Positions 9,613 through 21,500 of a DNA stretch of 64,000 bases are shown here, in pieces. The DNA lies in assembly GCA_016722525.1 (NCBI GenBank), contig JADKJB010000013.1, positions 123,101 through 187,100 of the forward strand, written 5' to 3'. The notes beneath the pieces were generated by a model. That model searched no databases and was not told where the DNA came from. It was given only the letters and a program-made list of their open reading frames with translations. This stretch comes from Bacteroidota bacterium (GTDB taxonomy: Bacteria > Bacteroidota > Bacteroidia > AKYH767-A > OLB10). Position numbers and translations under genes: made by a program. The number at the start of each line of letters is the position of its first letter. Position 1 is the stretch's first letter.

Positions 9613-10552
9613 TTATTTTGCAGGTGTTTGCATATTGTCCAAAACATCCATCACTTCTTTAACTGCAATGGCTGATTTTGAAAGCAGGTCTTTTTCTCCG
9701 GCATTTAACTTCAATTCAATTATTTCTTCAATACCATTTTTTCCAAGTTTCACCGGTACTCCAAGGTAAACATCTTTTAAACCATATTCACCTTGAAGCC
9801 ATGCACAACATGGGAAAATACGTTTTGATCACGCAATATTGCTTCTACCATTTGTGCCGCTGCCGCTCCCGGTGCGTACCATGCAGATGTCCCCATCAAA
9901 TTAACAATTCACCGCCACCTTTTTTGGTACGATCCACAATGGCATCCAGCTTAGTTGCATCAATTAATTCAGTAACCGGAATACCGGCAACTGTAGTATA
10001 TCTTGGTAGTGGAACCATGGTATCACCATGTCCACCCATCAATACTGCCTGAATATCTTTTGGGGAAGTATCCAAAGCCTCTGCTAAAAATGCACGATAA
10101 CGTGCAGTATCCAGAATTCCGGCCATTCCAAATACTTTACTGGAATCAATTCCTGCAGTCAGATAGGCGCAGTAAGTCATTACATCTAACGGGTTGGAAA
10201 CTACTATGATAATAGCTTTTGGAGAGAATTTTACAATGTTTTCGGTCACAGAACGAACAATTCCGGCATTTGTCGCAATAAGATCATCGCGGCTCATACC
10301 TGGTTTTCTTGGCAATCCTGAAGTTATTACAACTACATCGGAGCCGGCTGTGGCTGAATAGTCATTGGTGCAACCTTTTATACGAGTGTCGTATAAATTG
10401 ATCGGTGACGTTTGCCAGATATCGAGAGCCTTGCCTTCAGCGGTGCCTTCTTTAATATCTAAAAGGATCACTTCGTTACATAACTCCTTGTGAGCAATGA
10501 CATTAGCACAGGTAGCACCTACGTTTCCTGCACCTACAACTGTTACTTTCAT
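9613..10552 (-). CDS. mdh: Malate dehydrogenase (two frameshifts)
   Basis: Lactate/malate dehydrogenase family; oxidises malate to oxaloacetate with NAD+ in the TCA cycle. N terminus MKVTVVGAGNVGATCA (Rossmann GxGxxG), then VVVITSGLPRKPGMSRDDL, the IVVSNPLDVM segment and the catalytic HGD (MGGHGDTMVPL). The pre-HGD Arg-containing loop with RKPGMSR indicates malate rather than lactate specificity. The first frame stops at about 9896. Restoring one base near 9906 (after GGTGAA) and one in an A-run near 9824 continues through NLMGTSAWYAPGAAAAQM and LGVPVKLGKNGIEEIIEL to a TAA at 9613. The corrected length is 313 residues, the family norm. Start at 10552 preferred over 10558. Both breaks look like lost bases. 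Confidence 0.93.
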
Positions 10553-10611
10553 GAGCAAATAGGGGTTTTAAAATAATTTATACTTAGTTGAATTGGGCTT
10601 ATTTAACAGCC

Positions 10612-10619
10612 CAAAATTA
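10612..10619 (-). promoter_or_regulatory. mdh promoter -7 box with leader hairpin
   Basis: Minus-strand TAATTTTG matches the Bacteroidota -7 consensus TAnnTTTG, with a TTG 16 bases upstream as a candidate -33 element. Immediately downstream the leader can fold TTGGGCT / AGCCCAA (7 bp, about 10594-10613). The box lies about 60 bases before the mdh start. Assigned by consensus only. Confidence 0.55.
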
Positions 10620-10673
10620 TAACAAATTTTAATTACAATACCGGGATTTAAGTCACAATCCTAAAGTAAAAAA

Positions 10674-13600
10674 ATGAAAATGATGATCTATTCGCTAAAA
10701 TTGTTCTATGTCAGGTTCGTTTTGACAATTTTATCACTTTCTATCTTGCCGGCACTGGTGCATGCCCAAACCCCAAATTTCCAGGATTGCCTGGGAGCCT
10801 TACCAATTTGCCTGAATACGTATGCTACAGGGAATGTGATAACCGGAACCGGAAATATTCTGAATGAAATAAACCCTTCTACTTCTTGTCTGCTTACCGG
10901 TGAAAGAAATGATGCATGGTATATACTATCCACTTCAACAGGCGGAAACTTAAACTTTACTATTGTTCCAAATAATGCAACTCATAATTATGACTGGGCT
11001 GTATATAATTTAACTTCAGCAGTATGCTCTGAAATATTTACCAATCCTGCCCTGGAAGTTGCTTGTAACTATAGCAATGTTGCCGGAAATACCGGACCAA
11101 ATGGATTGCCGGGTGCGCAAAACAGCGCGGTGATCTCTGCCACTGCAGGACAAACTTACCTGATTAATATAAGTGGATTTTCTACTGTAAATCAAGCTGG
11201 TTATACCATTGATTTTACTGGCTCTACTGCAACAATCACTGATAATACACCGCATTTAATTTCCAGTATAAACGCTATGAATTGTGGTGCAACAGGATTT
11301 ACGGCTAGTTTTTCTGAAAGAGTTCGGTGCAATACCGCAACACCTTCCGATTTTACTTTAACCGGTCCCGGTGGGCCGTATACGATTACTTCAGTGGTTG
11401 GAACTTCATGCGCCCTTAATGCCACTTACTCCAGAGACTATGCTATTTCATTTACTCCGGCTATTCCGGGTGCCGGAACTTATTCTTTATCACTGGTTGG
11501 TACTGTTTCCGATTTGTGCAATAATTTAGCTCCTGTACCACAATCATTTCCTATACCCATATCCGGTATAAATATTTCATTTCAGAAAACAGATGTAACT
11601 TGTTTTGGAAGAAATAATGGTTCAGTAACAGCAGTGGTTACAGGTGCTCCGGGCCCATTTACTTATCAATGGAGTCCGAGTGGTGGATCAGGTTCATCGG
11701 CACAGTTTCTTACCGCCGGCACTTATACAGTAACTGTTACCTCTTCTCAGGGCTGCAGCGCCCAATCAACCGTTACTATCAACCAGCCTTTAACCGGACT
11801 TACTGCAAGTGCAGTTACTACACCGGCAAATGGATGTGCTGCAAATGGCACTGCATCTTTAACAGTTCAAAACGGACAAGCTCCTTTCACATATAGTTGG
11901 TGGCCTGCCGGAGGAAATGCAGCATCTGCCAGTAACCTGGCAGCAGGCGGGTATATGGTAACCATCACTGATGCCAACCAATGTGTGTTAAACTATTTTT
12001 TTAATGTTCCTGCATCATCAGGCCCTTCAGTGAATATTAATAATTTTTCGAGTGTATCTTGTTTTGGAGGTAATGATGGCAGCGCTACAGTTTCAGTAAC
12101 AGGTGCCACCGGTCCGTTTACTTATGCTTGGTCTCCATCGGGTGGAAATTCAGCCACTGCAAGTAATTTAAGTGCCGGAAATTATACTGTAGCAGTTACT
12201 GTTGCTCCTGGTTGCATCCTTAATGCGTCAGTTTCAATTACAGAACCTCCATCAGCAATGTCAGTTACTCTTTCATCCAACAATACTTCATGTGGTAATA
12301 ATAATGGCTCCATCAGCCTGAGTGTAGGTGGAGGAGTTGGACCTTATTCTTACCAATGGTCACCCATGGTAAGTTCAGGAAATGCTGCTGCTAATTTGCC
12401 AGGCGGCACATATACGGTAACCGTTACCGATGCTAACGGTTGTACCAATGTCAATTCAGCCAATATTCAGTCAACGACCCAACCGGTAATCACCCGGAAA
12501 TCATAATGATGTTTCCTGCTTTGGCTTGAGTGATGGATCCACCGGCATTTCGGTTGTAGGTGGAACGGCTCCGGTATCTTGCTTGTGGTCTTCTGGGCAA
12601 ACAACTTATACGCTGAACAATATTTCTGCTGGCTCTTATACAGTAACAGTAACAGATGCGTTGGGATGTACAGCTACTTTCTCTGATATTATCAATCAAC
12701 CAACATTGTTGATCGGAACTATTGTTTCAAAAACTGATGTGAAATGCTATGGTGAACTAACAGGTTCTGCCTCTTTAACTGCAACCGGTGGTTCTGGAAA
12801 CTATATTTGGAGCTGGTCGGGAAATAGCTCTACTACCGGATCAATTTCCAATGTTGCAGCCGGAGTTTATAATGTAACAATAACCGATCAAATGGGATGC
12901 TCTGCTTCTGCTCAGATAAATATAACCCAACCAGCTGCTCCTATTTCTGTGCAGGGTACTATTACAGAAACATCATGTGGAAATAATGATGGTGCAGTGG
13001 TAACTCAGGCAACTGGCGGTACTGCACCCTATTCTTTTTTGTGGAGTAATGGGTCTACATCAGCTTCAATTAATGCATTGTTTGCTGGAATTTATACAAT
13101 TGTGGTAACCGATCAGAACGGTTGCACTTTCTCTCAGTCTTTTACTGTTCAGGCGTCAGATGCACCACTGTTAAGTGTGAATACAATCATGGATGTTACC
13201 TGTGCGGGAGGCAATGATGGAAGTGCTGTTTTATCGGTTGTTGGCGGAGCAATTCCATATAACTGGTCATGGCAAAATGGGGTATCAAATGGTCCTGCTG
13301 CTTCCGGATTACAAGCGGGCAACTACAATGTTACTGTTACCGATGCCTCGGGATGTCAGGCATTTATTCAAGTGGTAATTTCCCAGCCGGATCCAATTCA
13401 ACTGCAACTTTCGCAACCTGTTACAATTTGCATCGGCGGAAATACTGTCATTTCAGTAGCTGCGACCGGTGGCAGTCAACCTTATAATTATTCATGGAGT
13501 GATAATTCAACAACGGCACAGGTAAATGTGAACCCTGTCTTATCAACTTCCTATGTGGTTACTGTAACTGATTCGAAAGGATGTTCTTCTACTTCAAATT

Positions 13601-14640
13601 CACTGCAAATTTCTGTTTTGCCGGCACTTAGTTTGGTTGCAATTTATCCTGACTCGGTGTGTAACGGAACTTCAGTTCAAATAATATTACAAGCTAATGG
13701 AGGAGATGGAAATTATTCTTATAACTGGAATAATGGTTTATTAGGACCGTCTAATTCATTGCTAATTACAAGCGATACGCTTCTTACTATTTCACTGAGT
13801 GATGGTTGTACAACACCTCAGGTGCAAACCCAGTTAGCCATTACTGCTATCAGTGCACCGGATCTTAGTTTTGCTTTAGTTCAACAGCAAGGGTGCGAAC
13901 CTTTTGAAGCCAACTTTAATGTTCCACCAGGCACACCTTCAGGTTATACTTACAATTGGAATTTCGGAGATAATTTTTCCTCTTCACAACCTTCAGCAAA
14001 TCATATTTATCTCCATCATGGAACTTACAACGTTTCTTTAACTGTTGCTTATCCTGCAGCAAGTTCATGTTCAACAACAATAAATTTTCCCGCTTCAGTG
14101 GTAGTGCATGAAGTTCCGAGAGCAAGGTTTACCTATGACCCACCTATTCCCACTTTGAATCATCCCGATGTTTATTTTACTGATAGAAGTACTGCAGCAA
14201 ATGAATGGAGCTGGAATTTTGGTGATAATTCAGGTGATGTGAGAGAGCAAAATCCGAGGTATACTTATAAAGACACCGGTGCTTATTTAGTAAGGCTATA
14301 TGTTAAAAGTATTGAAGGTTGCAGAGATTCTACCTATGAAGCGATTCATGTTTCAGAAGAAATGCAGATATTTATTCCCAATGCGTTTACACCTGATGCC
14401 AGTGGGGTTAACGATTATTTTAAAATCTACGGAGTTGGCTTTTCATCCTATGAAATAACTATATATGATAGATGGGGTAAAATGGTTCACTATGCTAAAA
14501 ATAGCGAACAAGCATGGGATGGAACAGATGACAATTCCAGAAAACCTGTTCCACAGGGAGTATACGTTTATAAAGTTACCATCACCGACAATGCTGGAAA
14601 CATTCATAATAAATTTGATCATGTTACCTTGTTAAGATAA
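10674..14640 (+). CDS. SprB-repeat adhesin with PKD and T9SS type B C-terminal domains (frameshifted)
   Basis: Very long secreted protein, 1,321 residues after correction. A signal peptide (cleavage near ALVHAQ) is followed by an N-terminal domain (~30-190, DAWYILSTSTGG) and an Ig-like segment. About ten tandem SprB-type repeats follow (~290-1000), each with a VSCFGGNDGSATVSVTGATG-like start, an xxYxWSPSGG core and an AGxYTVTVTDxxGC end. Two PKD domains (WNFGDN at ~1085 and ~1180) precede the CHU_C gliding-motility C-terminal domain (IFIPNAFTPD, YDRWGKMV, PQGVYVYKVTI). Such proteins are type B T9SS cargo and include mobile gliding adhesins. One extra base in a CCC run at 12493-12495 splits the frame. 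Convergent with gyrB across a strong terminator. Whether this cell glides cannot be told. Confidence 0.9.
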
Positions 14641-14676
14641 AAAAAAATCCCGGGTGATAGCCCGGGATTTTTTTTA
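14641..14676. terminator. Bidirectional intrinsic terminator between adhesin gene and gyrB
   Basis: Arms AAAAAAATCCCGGG (14641-14654) and CCCGGGATTTTTTT (from 14661) around a six-base loop form a perfect stem flanked by A and T tracts, so it works in both directions. It directly follows the adhesin stop and overlaps the last codon of gyrB, serving both convergent genes. Confidence 0.93.
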
Positions 14677-16644
14677 AACATCAATTTTTGCGTATTTCGA
14701 ATTCTTTTCAATGAATTCTCTTCTAGGAGGAACGTCGTCGCCCATTAACATAGCAAATATCCGATCTGCCTCAGCTGCGCTTTCAATCGTTACCTGCTTC
14801 AATGTACGCTTGTCTGGATTCATTGTAGTTTGCCATAATTGTTCGGCATTCATTTCTCCAAGACCCTTATATCGTTGGATGGTGACGGAAGTTTCCTTTC
14901 CTTCTCCAGCAACTTCTTTTACGTATTTCTCACGCTCTTCATCATTCCAGCAATAGCGTTCTTCTTTTCCTTTTTTAACAAGATAGAGTGGAGGAGAAGC
15001 AATGTAAATATATCCCTGCTCTATAAGTTCTTTCATGTGACGGAAGAAGAAAGTAAGTATCAGGGTTGTTATGTGACTACCATCAACGTCGGCATCGGTC
15101 ATGATAACAACTTTATGGTAGCGAAGTTTAACAATGTTCAAGGCTCGCTCATCTTCAGGTGTTCCTTTAAAAACACCTAACCCTGTGAATATATTACGGA
15201 TCTCTTCGTTATCGAAAATTTTATGTTCCATGGCTTTTTCAACATTGAGAATTTTACCTCTCAAAGGCAGAATAGCCTGGAAATTTCTATTGCGTCCCTG
15301 TTTTGCAGTACCACCGGCCGAATCTCCCTCGACTAGAAACAACTCACATTTTTCAGGATCTCTTTCGGAACAATCGGAAAGTTTACCGGGAAGTCCGGAG
15401 CCTGAAAAAGCTCCTTTGCGCTGCACCAGTTCACGTGCCTTACGGGCTGCGTGACGGGCAGTGGCAGCAAGAATAACTTTGTTCACAATAGTACGAGCCT
15501 CGCGAGGATGCTCTTCGAGATAATTAGTGAGCATTTCTGACACCGCGGTGTCAACTGCTCCCATTACTTCATTGTTACCCAGTTTGGTTTTTGTTTGCCC
15601 TTCAAATTGTGGCTCCTGAACTTTTACAGAAATAACAGAGGTAAGTCCTTCCCTGAAATCATCCCCACTGATATCAAATTTAAGTTTTGCCAGCATGCCT
15701 TCTTTTTCGGCATAATTTTTAAGAGTCCTTGTTAAAGCCCTTCTAAAACCAGCAAGGTGTGTTCCTCCCTCGTGAGTATTGATATTATTCACATAGGAAT
15801 GTACATTTTCATTAAATGAAGAGTTGTATTGCATGGCCACTTCAACAGGAATTCCGTTTCGTTCACCTTCCATGTAAATAATATCTTCAATCAGTCGTTC
15901 ACGTGTTGAATCAAGGAATTCTACAAACTCCACCAATCCGCGATCGCTATAAAATTTATCCTTATTCACCGGATTGCCTTGTGCATCCAGTTCTCTTAAA
16001 TCAGTTATTGTAATTGTGATTCCTTTATTCAAGAAAGACAACTCTCTCATTCTTGCTGCGAGTGTATCATAAAGATAAACCGTAGTGATGAAAATAGTAG
16101 GGTCCGGAGTGAAAGTAACAGTGGTACCCCGAAGGTCAGTGGTTCCGGTTTCTTTTACTGAATAAAGAGGCTTTCCTTTTGAATACTCTTGAATGTAACT
16201 CTTACCGTTACGGAAAATTTCTGCTGTAAGATGTTCTGAGAGGGCATTTACGCATGAAACCCCAACTCCATGCAAACCTCCAGAAACTTTATAAGAATCT
16301 TTGTCAAATTTACCTCCAGCATGCAGCACGGTCATCACCACCTCTAAGGCTGATTTTTGCTCTTTAGCGTGCATATCAACAGGAATTCCACGTCCGTCAT
16401 CTTTTACCTTAACAGAGTTGTCAGGATTAATATAAACCTCAATGTTTTTGCAATGTCCTGCAAGAGCCTCATCGATGGAATTATCTACTACTTCATAAAC
16501 CAGATGGTGAAGACCTTTTACGCCAATATCTCCAATATACATGGCGGGTCTTTTACGAACCGCTTCTAACCCTTCCAGTACCTGAATACTGTCGGCAGAA
16601 TATTCATTATTTTTTATTGCTTCTTCTGCTATTTTCTCGCTCAT
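14674..16644 (-). CDS. gyrB: DNA gyrase subunit B
   Basis: A 656-residue type IIA topoisomerase ATPase/TOPRIM subunit, full length for Bacteroidota GyrB. GHKL ATPase motifs: YEVVDNSIDEAL (Glu-51 catalytic base, Asn-55 binds Mg), DDGRGIPVD (~83), and SGGLHGVGVSCVNALS. The transducer region is followed by the TOPRIM domain with EGDSAGGTAKQGR (~438) and DADVDGSHI, and the GyrB C-terminal block IQRYKGLGEMNAEQLW. GyrB rather than ParE is preferred on the length and the N-terminal YIGDIGVKGLHHLVYEVVDN sequence. gyrA is not in the window. It is monocistronic, with its own TACTTTTG box at 16679-16686 and a terminator at the 3' end. Confidence 0.96.
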   Translation of the reverse strand: MSEKIAEEAIKNNEYSADSIQVLEGLEAVRKRPAMYIGDIGVKGLHHLVYEVVDNSIDEALAGHCKNIEVYINPDNSVKVKDDGRGIPVDMHAKEQKSALEVVMTVLHAGGKFDKDSYKVSGGLHGVGVSCVNALSEHLTAEIFRNGKSYIQEYSKGKPLYSVKETGTTDLRGTTVTFTPDPTIFITTVYLYDTLAARMRELSFLNKGITITITDLRELDAQGNPVNKDKFYSDRGLVEFVEFLDSTRERLIEDIIYMEGERNGIPVEVAMQYNSSFNENVHSYVNNINTHEGGTHLAGFRRALTRTLKNYAEKEGMLAKLKFDISGDDFREGLTSVISVKVQEPQFEGQTKTKLGNNEVMGAVDTAVSEMLTNYLEEHPREARTIVNKVILAATARHAARKARELVQRKGAFSGSGLPGKLSDCSERDPEKCELFLVEGDSAGGTAKQGRNRNFQAILPLRGKILNVEKAMEHKIFDNEEIRNIFTGLGVFKGTPEDERALNIVKLRYHKVVIMTDADVDGSHITTLILTFFFRHMKELIEQGYIYIASPPLYLVKKGKEERYCWNDEEREKYVKEVAGEGKETSVTIQRYKGLGEMNAEQLWQTTMNPDKRTLKQVTIESAAEADRIFAMLMGDDVPPRREFIEKNSKYAKIDV

Positions 16645-16678
16645 TTTCAGTGTGTTAACTCATTTAGTTGAATACATG

Positions 16679-16686
16679 CAAAAGTA
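16679..16686 (-). promoter_or_regulatory. gyrB promoter -7 box
   Basis: Minus-strand TACTTTTG followed by C fits TAnnTTTG exactly and lies 35 bases upstream of the gyrB ATG, giving a short leader. No convincing -33 TTG is present at the usual distance. Confidence 0.6.
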
Positions 16687-16780
16687 ACGATTTTTCCCTT
16701 ACCACCCGCTTAAAAAAGCTCGTATTTTGAGCTTTTCAAGGAATAATTTATTAACAAAAAACAGGGTTATTGTGAATAAA

Positions 16781-16822
16781 CGCCAAACTGCCACAGAGTA
16801 GTATGCCTGTGGCAGTTTGGCG
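16781..16822. repeat. Perfect 16-bp inverted repeat upstream of gyrB
   Basis: Arms CGCCAAACTGCCACAG (16781-16796) and CTGTGGCAGTTTGGCG (16807-16822) are exact reverse complements around a ten-base loop. The hairpin lies 35 bases beyond the stop of the barrel gene and about 95 bases before the gyrB -7 box. On the minus strand it is followed by TTTATT, a weak U-tract, so it is most simply the terminator of the TPR/barrel operon. The stem is longer and more GC-rich than the surroundings, so an operator or mobile hairpin role is also possible. Confidence 0.75.
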
Positions 16823-16856
16823 TGCTGAATTTGGGTCTGATTGTCAGTAATTTACG

Positions 16857-18528
16857 CTAAAATGAGTAGCTAAGTCCTGCCATTGCTCCAAAACGATAGG
16901 ACGGGTAGTTGTACCAGCGTGAATAGTTAGATGCAGTAATATTGTTTACTTTAAGGAAAACAGACATAACTTTAGAATACCGGTAGTCGATGGTTAAATT
17001 GCCATCGATGAAACCCTTGAGAGACCTATAATTGCTACCAGGAGCATAGTCAACGGCATATCGTGTGGTCACATAGGCCCATTGTGTACTTATGTGAATC
17101 TTATCGGCCATGATGTAATTTCCATTCAGTGCGAATCTGAAATCAGGACGGAAGAGAGCTCTGTCTTCCCTGGAAGTTTTATTTCCATTATAATCAGCCG
17201 TTAGACTCCAAACAGTTTTTTCTCCCTGGTCGTACACAATTTCTGCATGAATATTTGTTTGTGTATTGTTGTCGTAAATTACGTCATATACTACCAGTGA
17301 GCTGGTGGTTGGCACATTTCTGAAAAAAGCATCATCATTCAATCGTTTAAGACCAATGCTTCCGATAAATGCCAACTGCTTATCCAGTTTAACATTTAAA
17401 CCAGCCGTTACATCCAGTTTGTTGTTTGTATTTCGTAGTTTAAAATCTTTTCCAAGAAAAGGATTTTCATTAGAAAATGTCTTATAACTATTGCGCTGCA
17501 AACTGCCGGTGAGTTGTCCAAATATTCGCATCACATCATCAACTAATATGTAGTCAATCCTGGCATGCGGATAAAAATGATAAGTTGTTAAGTCATTAAT
17601 TTCTATTGCTATGTTGGCACCTGCACTTAAAGTTAGTTTATCAATTGTTTTTTCAACTCTGGGGTTTACCCTTATGATATTTCGGTCATCCGGCTTGAAT
17701 GTTTGAGTATCATATTTTAAAAAATCTAAATCAATGTCAGCTTTAATAGCTACATCGTTTATCATTTTTCCAAATGAGCCATGAAAAGCAAAATTGGTTT
17801 CATCATTGGAATTATTATCATTGAACAAATAAAAATCTAATCCTCCTGAATAACTGAATCTATCAACATCTTTATGGTTGCTTTGTAATGAAAATTTTCC
17901 AAACGCATCATCAAATGAATGTTTGGTTTCCGATTTCGATAAAATATCAGGAGGACTGTCATATCCATAATAATGATAAACAGAACGGTTATAACCTAAT
18001 TCTCCTTTGAGCAAACTGTTATCAAAAAATTTGGTCCCGAATACTTGAATTCCTGATTCACTCATTCCCGGGAATCCATAGCCTTTTATTTTACCAGATG
18101 ACGACAAATAGTTAAGATGTACACCGGCATCAAAAGATTTGGAACGAAGGCTGTTATAAAAAATTTCTGCATAGGGAGTATTCTTTGTGCCATATCCGCC
18201 CTTAACAAATCCTCTGTATAATTTTTTAATATTTTCATCCTTGATCCGAAGTGGTTTTATAGGGGAAATGGTATAAATTGTAGGGAATTGCACCGGGTTA
18301 ATTTCGTATTTCATTTCCGGAGCATAGCCTACCTATATCACTTATTTTAAAGGCATCAGAAAGTGTAGGCTGATAAGCCTTCACTACATTGATCTGCTCA
18401 TCGCCCAGATTGCCTTTTTGGGCCATTCCTTGGTTGGTGATGAACACTAGAACCACCAGCAAACGAATAAGTATTTTACCTTTCATACTGAAGTTTATGA
18501 TCTTATTTAGTGATGACTGATTATTCAT
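16857..18528 (-). CDS. Outer-membrane beta-barrel protein, TonB-receptor-like (frameshifted)
   Basis: A two-frame gene, ~556 residues when corrected. The start at 18528 is supported by an unusually perfect AGGAGG Shine-Dalgarno at 18534-18539, inside the 3' end of the TPR gene; the stop of that gene (18523-18521) overlaps this start. The N terminus has a hydrophobic leader (KILIRLLVVLVFITNQGMAQ) and NVVKAYQPTLSDAFKISDI. The body from ~75 on is rich in alternating aromatic/polar strands (GGYGTKNTPYAEIFYNSLRSK, HLNYLSSSGKIKG, VFLKVNNITASNYSRWYNYPS) ending with the terminal Phe expected of outer-membrane barrels (GLSYSF). There is no TonB plug domain. The break near 18310-18335 is one extra or two lost bases. 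Probably assembles with, or is served by, the upstream TPR protein. Substrate unknown. Confidence 0.78.
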
Positions 18529-21500
18529 TATCACCTCCTGTCGTATCTTTCTCCGCACCGAAATATTTTTTCTCTTTTTCTTCTATTTCTTTTTGCAATA
18601 TCTCATTCTCTCCTTTTTCAATAGCTGTTAATTTCTCCTGAGCCAATGTTCTCAAATCTTCAACGTCAGTAGGGCTTTTCTCATAGTTTTCAAGTATTGA
18701 TCGAAAAGTATGCTTTGCCTGGAATATATCTTTGAGTGCAACATAGTTGTCGCCCAAAAGCAGAAATGATTTTCCTATCCAGTATTCATACGATGGGATC
18801 TGATTGATCATATCAAAACATTTTTTTTGTGAATCTTTATAGTTCCCCTAGTTTATATTGTATCAAAGCAAGACTGTATTTTGCTTCAGCACCGTTTTCG
18901 CTATTCGGAATTTTTGCAACCACTGCAAATTCTGAAGTTGCAGTCTGCAAATCATTCAATGCCATTGATGAACGGCCATGGAGCAAATGTGCTTCGTTGA
19001 GCAATTCGTTTGGCACTTTATCCCCCTCAATGATTTTTCTGGAATAGGTGATGGTGCTTTCATATTCCGACTTATAAAAATGGCACCTCATTTGTCCTGC
19101 CTGTGCTTCAATAATATTATCTCTGAAATCAGCAATTTCATCAAGCTTTTCATAATGTTTAAGTGCTTCATCGTATTTCTTCTCATTGTAAGTGATGGTT
19201 GCTGCTTTCAACAATGATTTTTCAGTAAAAATATTGCGGGGCTTTTCTGCAACAAAGTATATCCAGCCAAAGATTTGGCAAAGTCTTTATTTCTGTAATC
19301 TGATTCTGCCTTGTAGAAAGTAGCATTGAGTACGTAATATCCTTCCGGGAATTTTTTCAGATATTCATCAAAACTAAGTGAAGCATCTTTATGACTTCCT
19401 TTCAAATATAGCTGTTCTGCTGCTTCATAAGTGATGGAATCCTGTGCTCCTGCACTTATATTAACATTAGAAACAGTTTTTACATAGTCGAAGTAAGCCT
19501 GAGGTTTACCACCACTCACATAAATGTTTTTAATTCCTGTTATCGCTTCCATTGCTTCTGGAGTACCTGGATATTTTTTCACTACATCTTTGTAAGTAGT
19601 CAGTGCAATTTCATCTTTTTTAAGATTGTATTGAACCAATGCGATTTTAAGGAGGGCTTTTTTTGCATACGCGCTTTGTGGTGCATCTCGTATTACTTTT
19701 CGAAAGATCTCCTCTGCGCCGTTATAATCTTCAATAGCCATTAGAGCTATTCCTTTTTCATAGGATGCATCGTCAATATAAGTTGATTTAGGGTACTTAG
19801 AAGCCAGTTGGTTCATCGTACTTACTTTGCCTTTCATGTCGCCACGGATACCCCGGATAATTCCATTTTGAAACAAGCAATAGTCGGAAGCTTTTGCATT
19901 CGATTGAACAGCATCATCATAAAAACTTAGTGCATTATCATAATCTTTCATCACAAAAAATCCATCACCGATCCGAATTAATGCATCATTGTACTTTGCA
20001 TAATCTACATCCGGCTTGTTTCTGATAAATTTCCGGAACCATGTATTTGCTTCCTGGTAATTTTCCAGTTTAAAATAGCAATACCCCATATTATAATTTG
20101 CAGTATTATACATAGGCGTGTTAATAGAGCCCGGATTAAAAATAAATATCCGATACTGTTTAATCGCTGCTTCATACTGTTGTTGATTGTATATGGCCTC
20201 CGCTTTCCAATACATTGCATGAGAGCGAATGGTAGGATCAACCTCAGTGGTAATAGCTTTGTTGAACAGCCCTATAGCTTTTTCATAATCCCGATCGTTA
20301 AAGTATTCTATCGCCCTGAAATAGGCTACTTTCTGATAGGCCGCTTTTGCTTTTACTGACTTGCTTTTAATTTTTTCAAGTGAAACAAGAGCATCTTTAT
20401 AATTTCTTGTAGTAATATAAAGTTGTGCCAGTATTTCGTTCGCCTCGTCAATGTATTTTGATTCAGGATATAATTTAATAAATTCATTCAGGGAATTAAT
20501 TGCAACAGGTTGAAAGGATAATTCAAATGACAATTTAGCATAGTTAAAAAGTGACTCTTCCTGAATCTCCTTATCAAAAATTTCTTTTGAGGCAAATTGA
20601 AAAGCATTTCTTGCGCTCTGCTTGTTTTTCAATTTCATAAAGCAATCAGCAAGATTAAAATAGGCCGTTTGCTGCAATTTATCTTTTACATTAACTACTT
20701 TTTCAAAATATTTGGTTGCCTTTTCATATTTTCCAAGTTTATAATTGGTGTACCCAAGCTGATAAAGATCTTCACGACTGAGACGGGGATAATTTTTTCA
20801 AACTCTTCAAACATTTTAAGAGCATTTTCATATTCTCCTTTCTTATAGTAAGATTCGGCAACATACCTGTCAATTTCAGCACTGTTTTTGATATCAGTCC
20901 TTCCTTCAAGTGTTTTAGCGTATTTTATCACATCATCATACTTTTCATTTCGTAATAAATTTGTATAATGTAATAAGGTACGATGGGGCCAAAACTTTCA
21001 GAGTCTTTTAGTTTTCAAACCCCTCCAAAGCTGTGTTCAAATTGTTGTTCTGATAAGCCACATGTGCATAATAGTAGTTTGCAGCAGTTTTATATTTCGA
21101 TTCTACATTTAATATGGCATGAAAACTTTTGCTTGCTTGCTGGAGATCATTGGTTATAAAATAACTATAACCGGATTTAAAATAATATTCTGAAACTTCA
21201 TCGTTATTAAGGTAACTGATATCAGTTTTTCAAAATATCGAACAGCTTGCTTATATTTTTTTGCTTGTACAAGATTTTTCCTGCATGGAAATATGCTATT
21301 TTTGCCTTTAAGCTCTCCGGATATTTTTCTGTGAATTGCACCAATTCATTCTCCGCATCAGGATGAAATAATTCAGCACCACTAAGAGCACTGTAATATT
21401 CTGCATTAATGATGTCGTTAACCGCTGTTACTTTGCTATTGCCAAGAAATTCTTTGAATGTTTCCCGAGCTGCGCTGTATTTCTCTTTAAGGAATAATTC

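Noticed and set aside
12493..12530. Programmed frameshift in the SprB-repeat adhesin
   Set aside because: The slip is in a simple CCC run, there is no slippery heptamer with a downstream structure, and identical kinds of error break many other genes here.
16805..16826. Sigma-54 type -24/-12 promoter (TGGCAG...GTGCT)
   Set aside because: The GG-GC spacing is off by one base and the sequence is part of the perfect inverted repeat, which explains it better.
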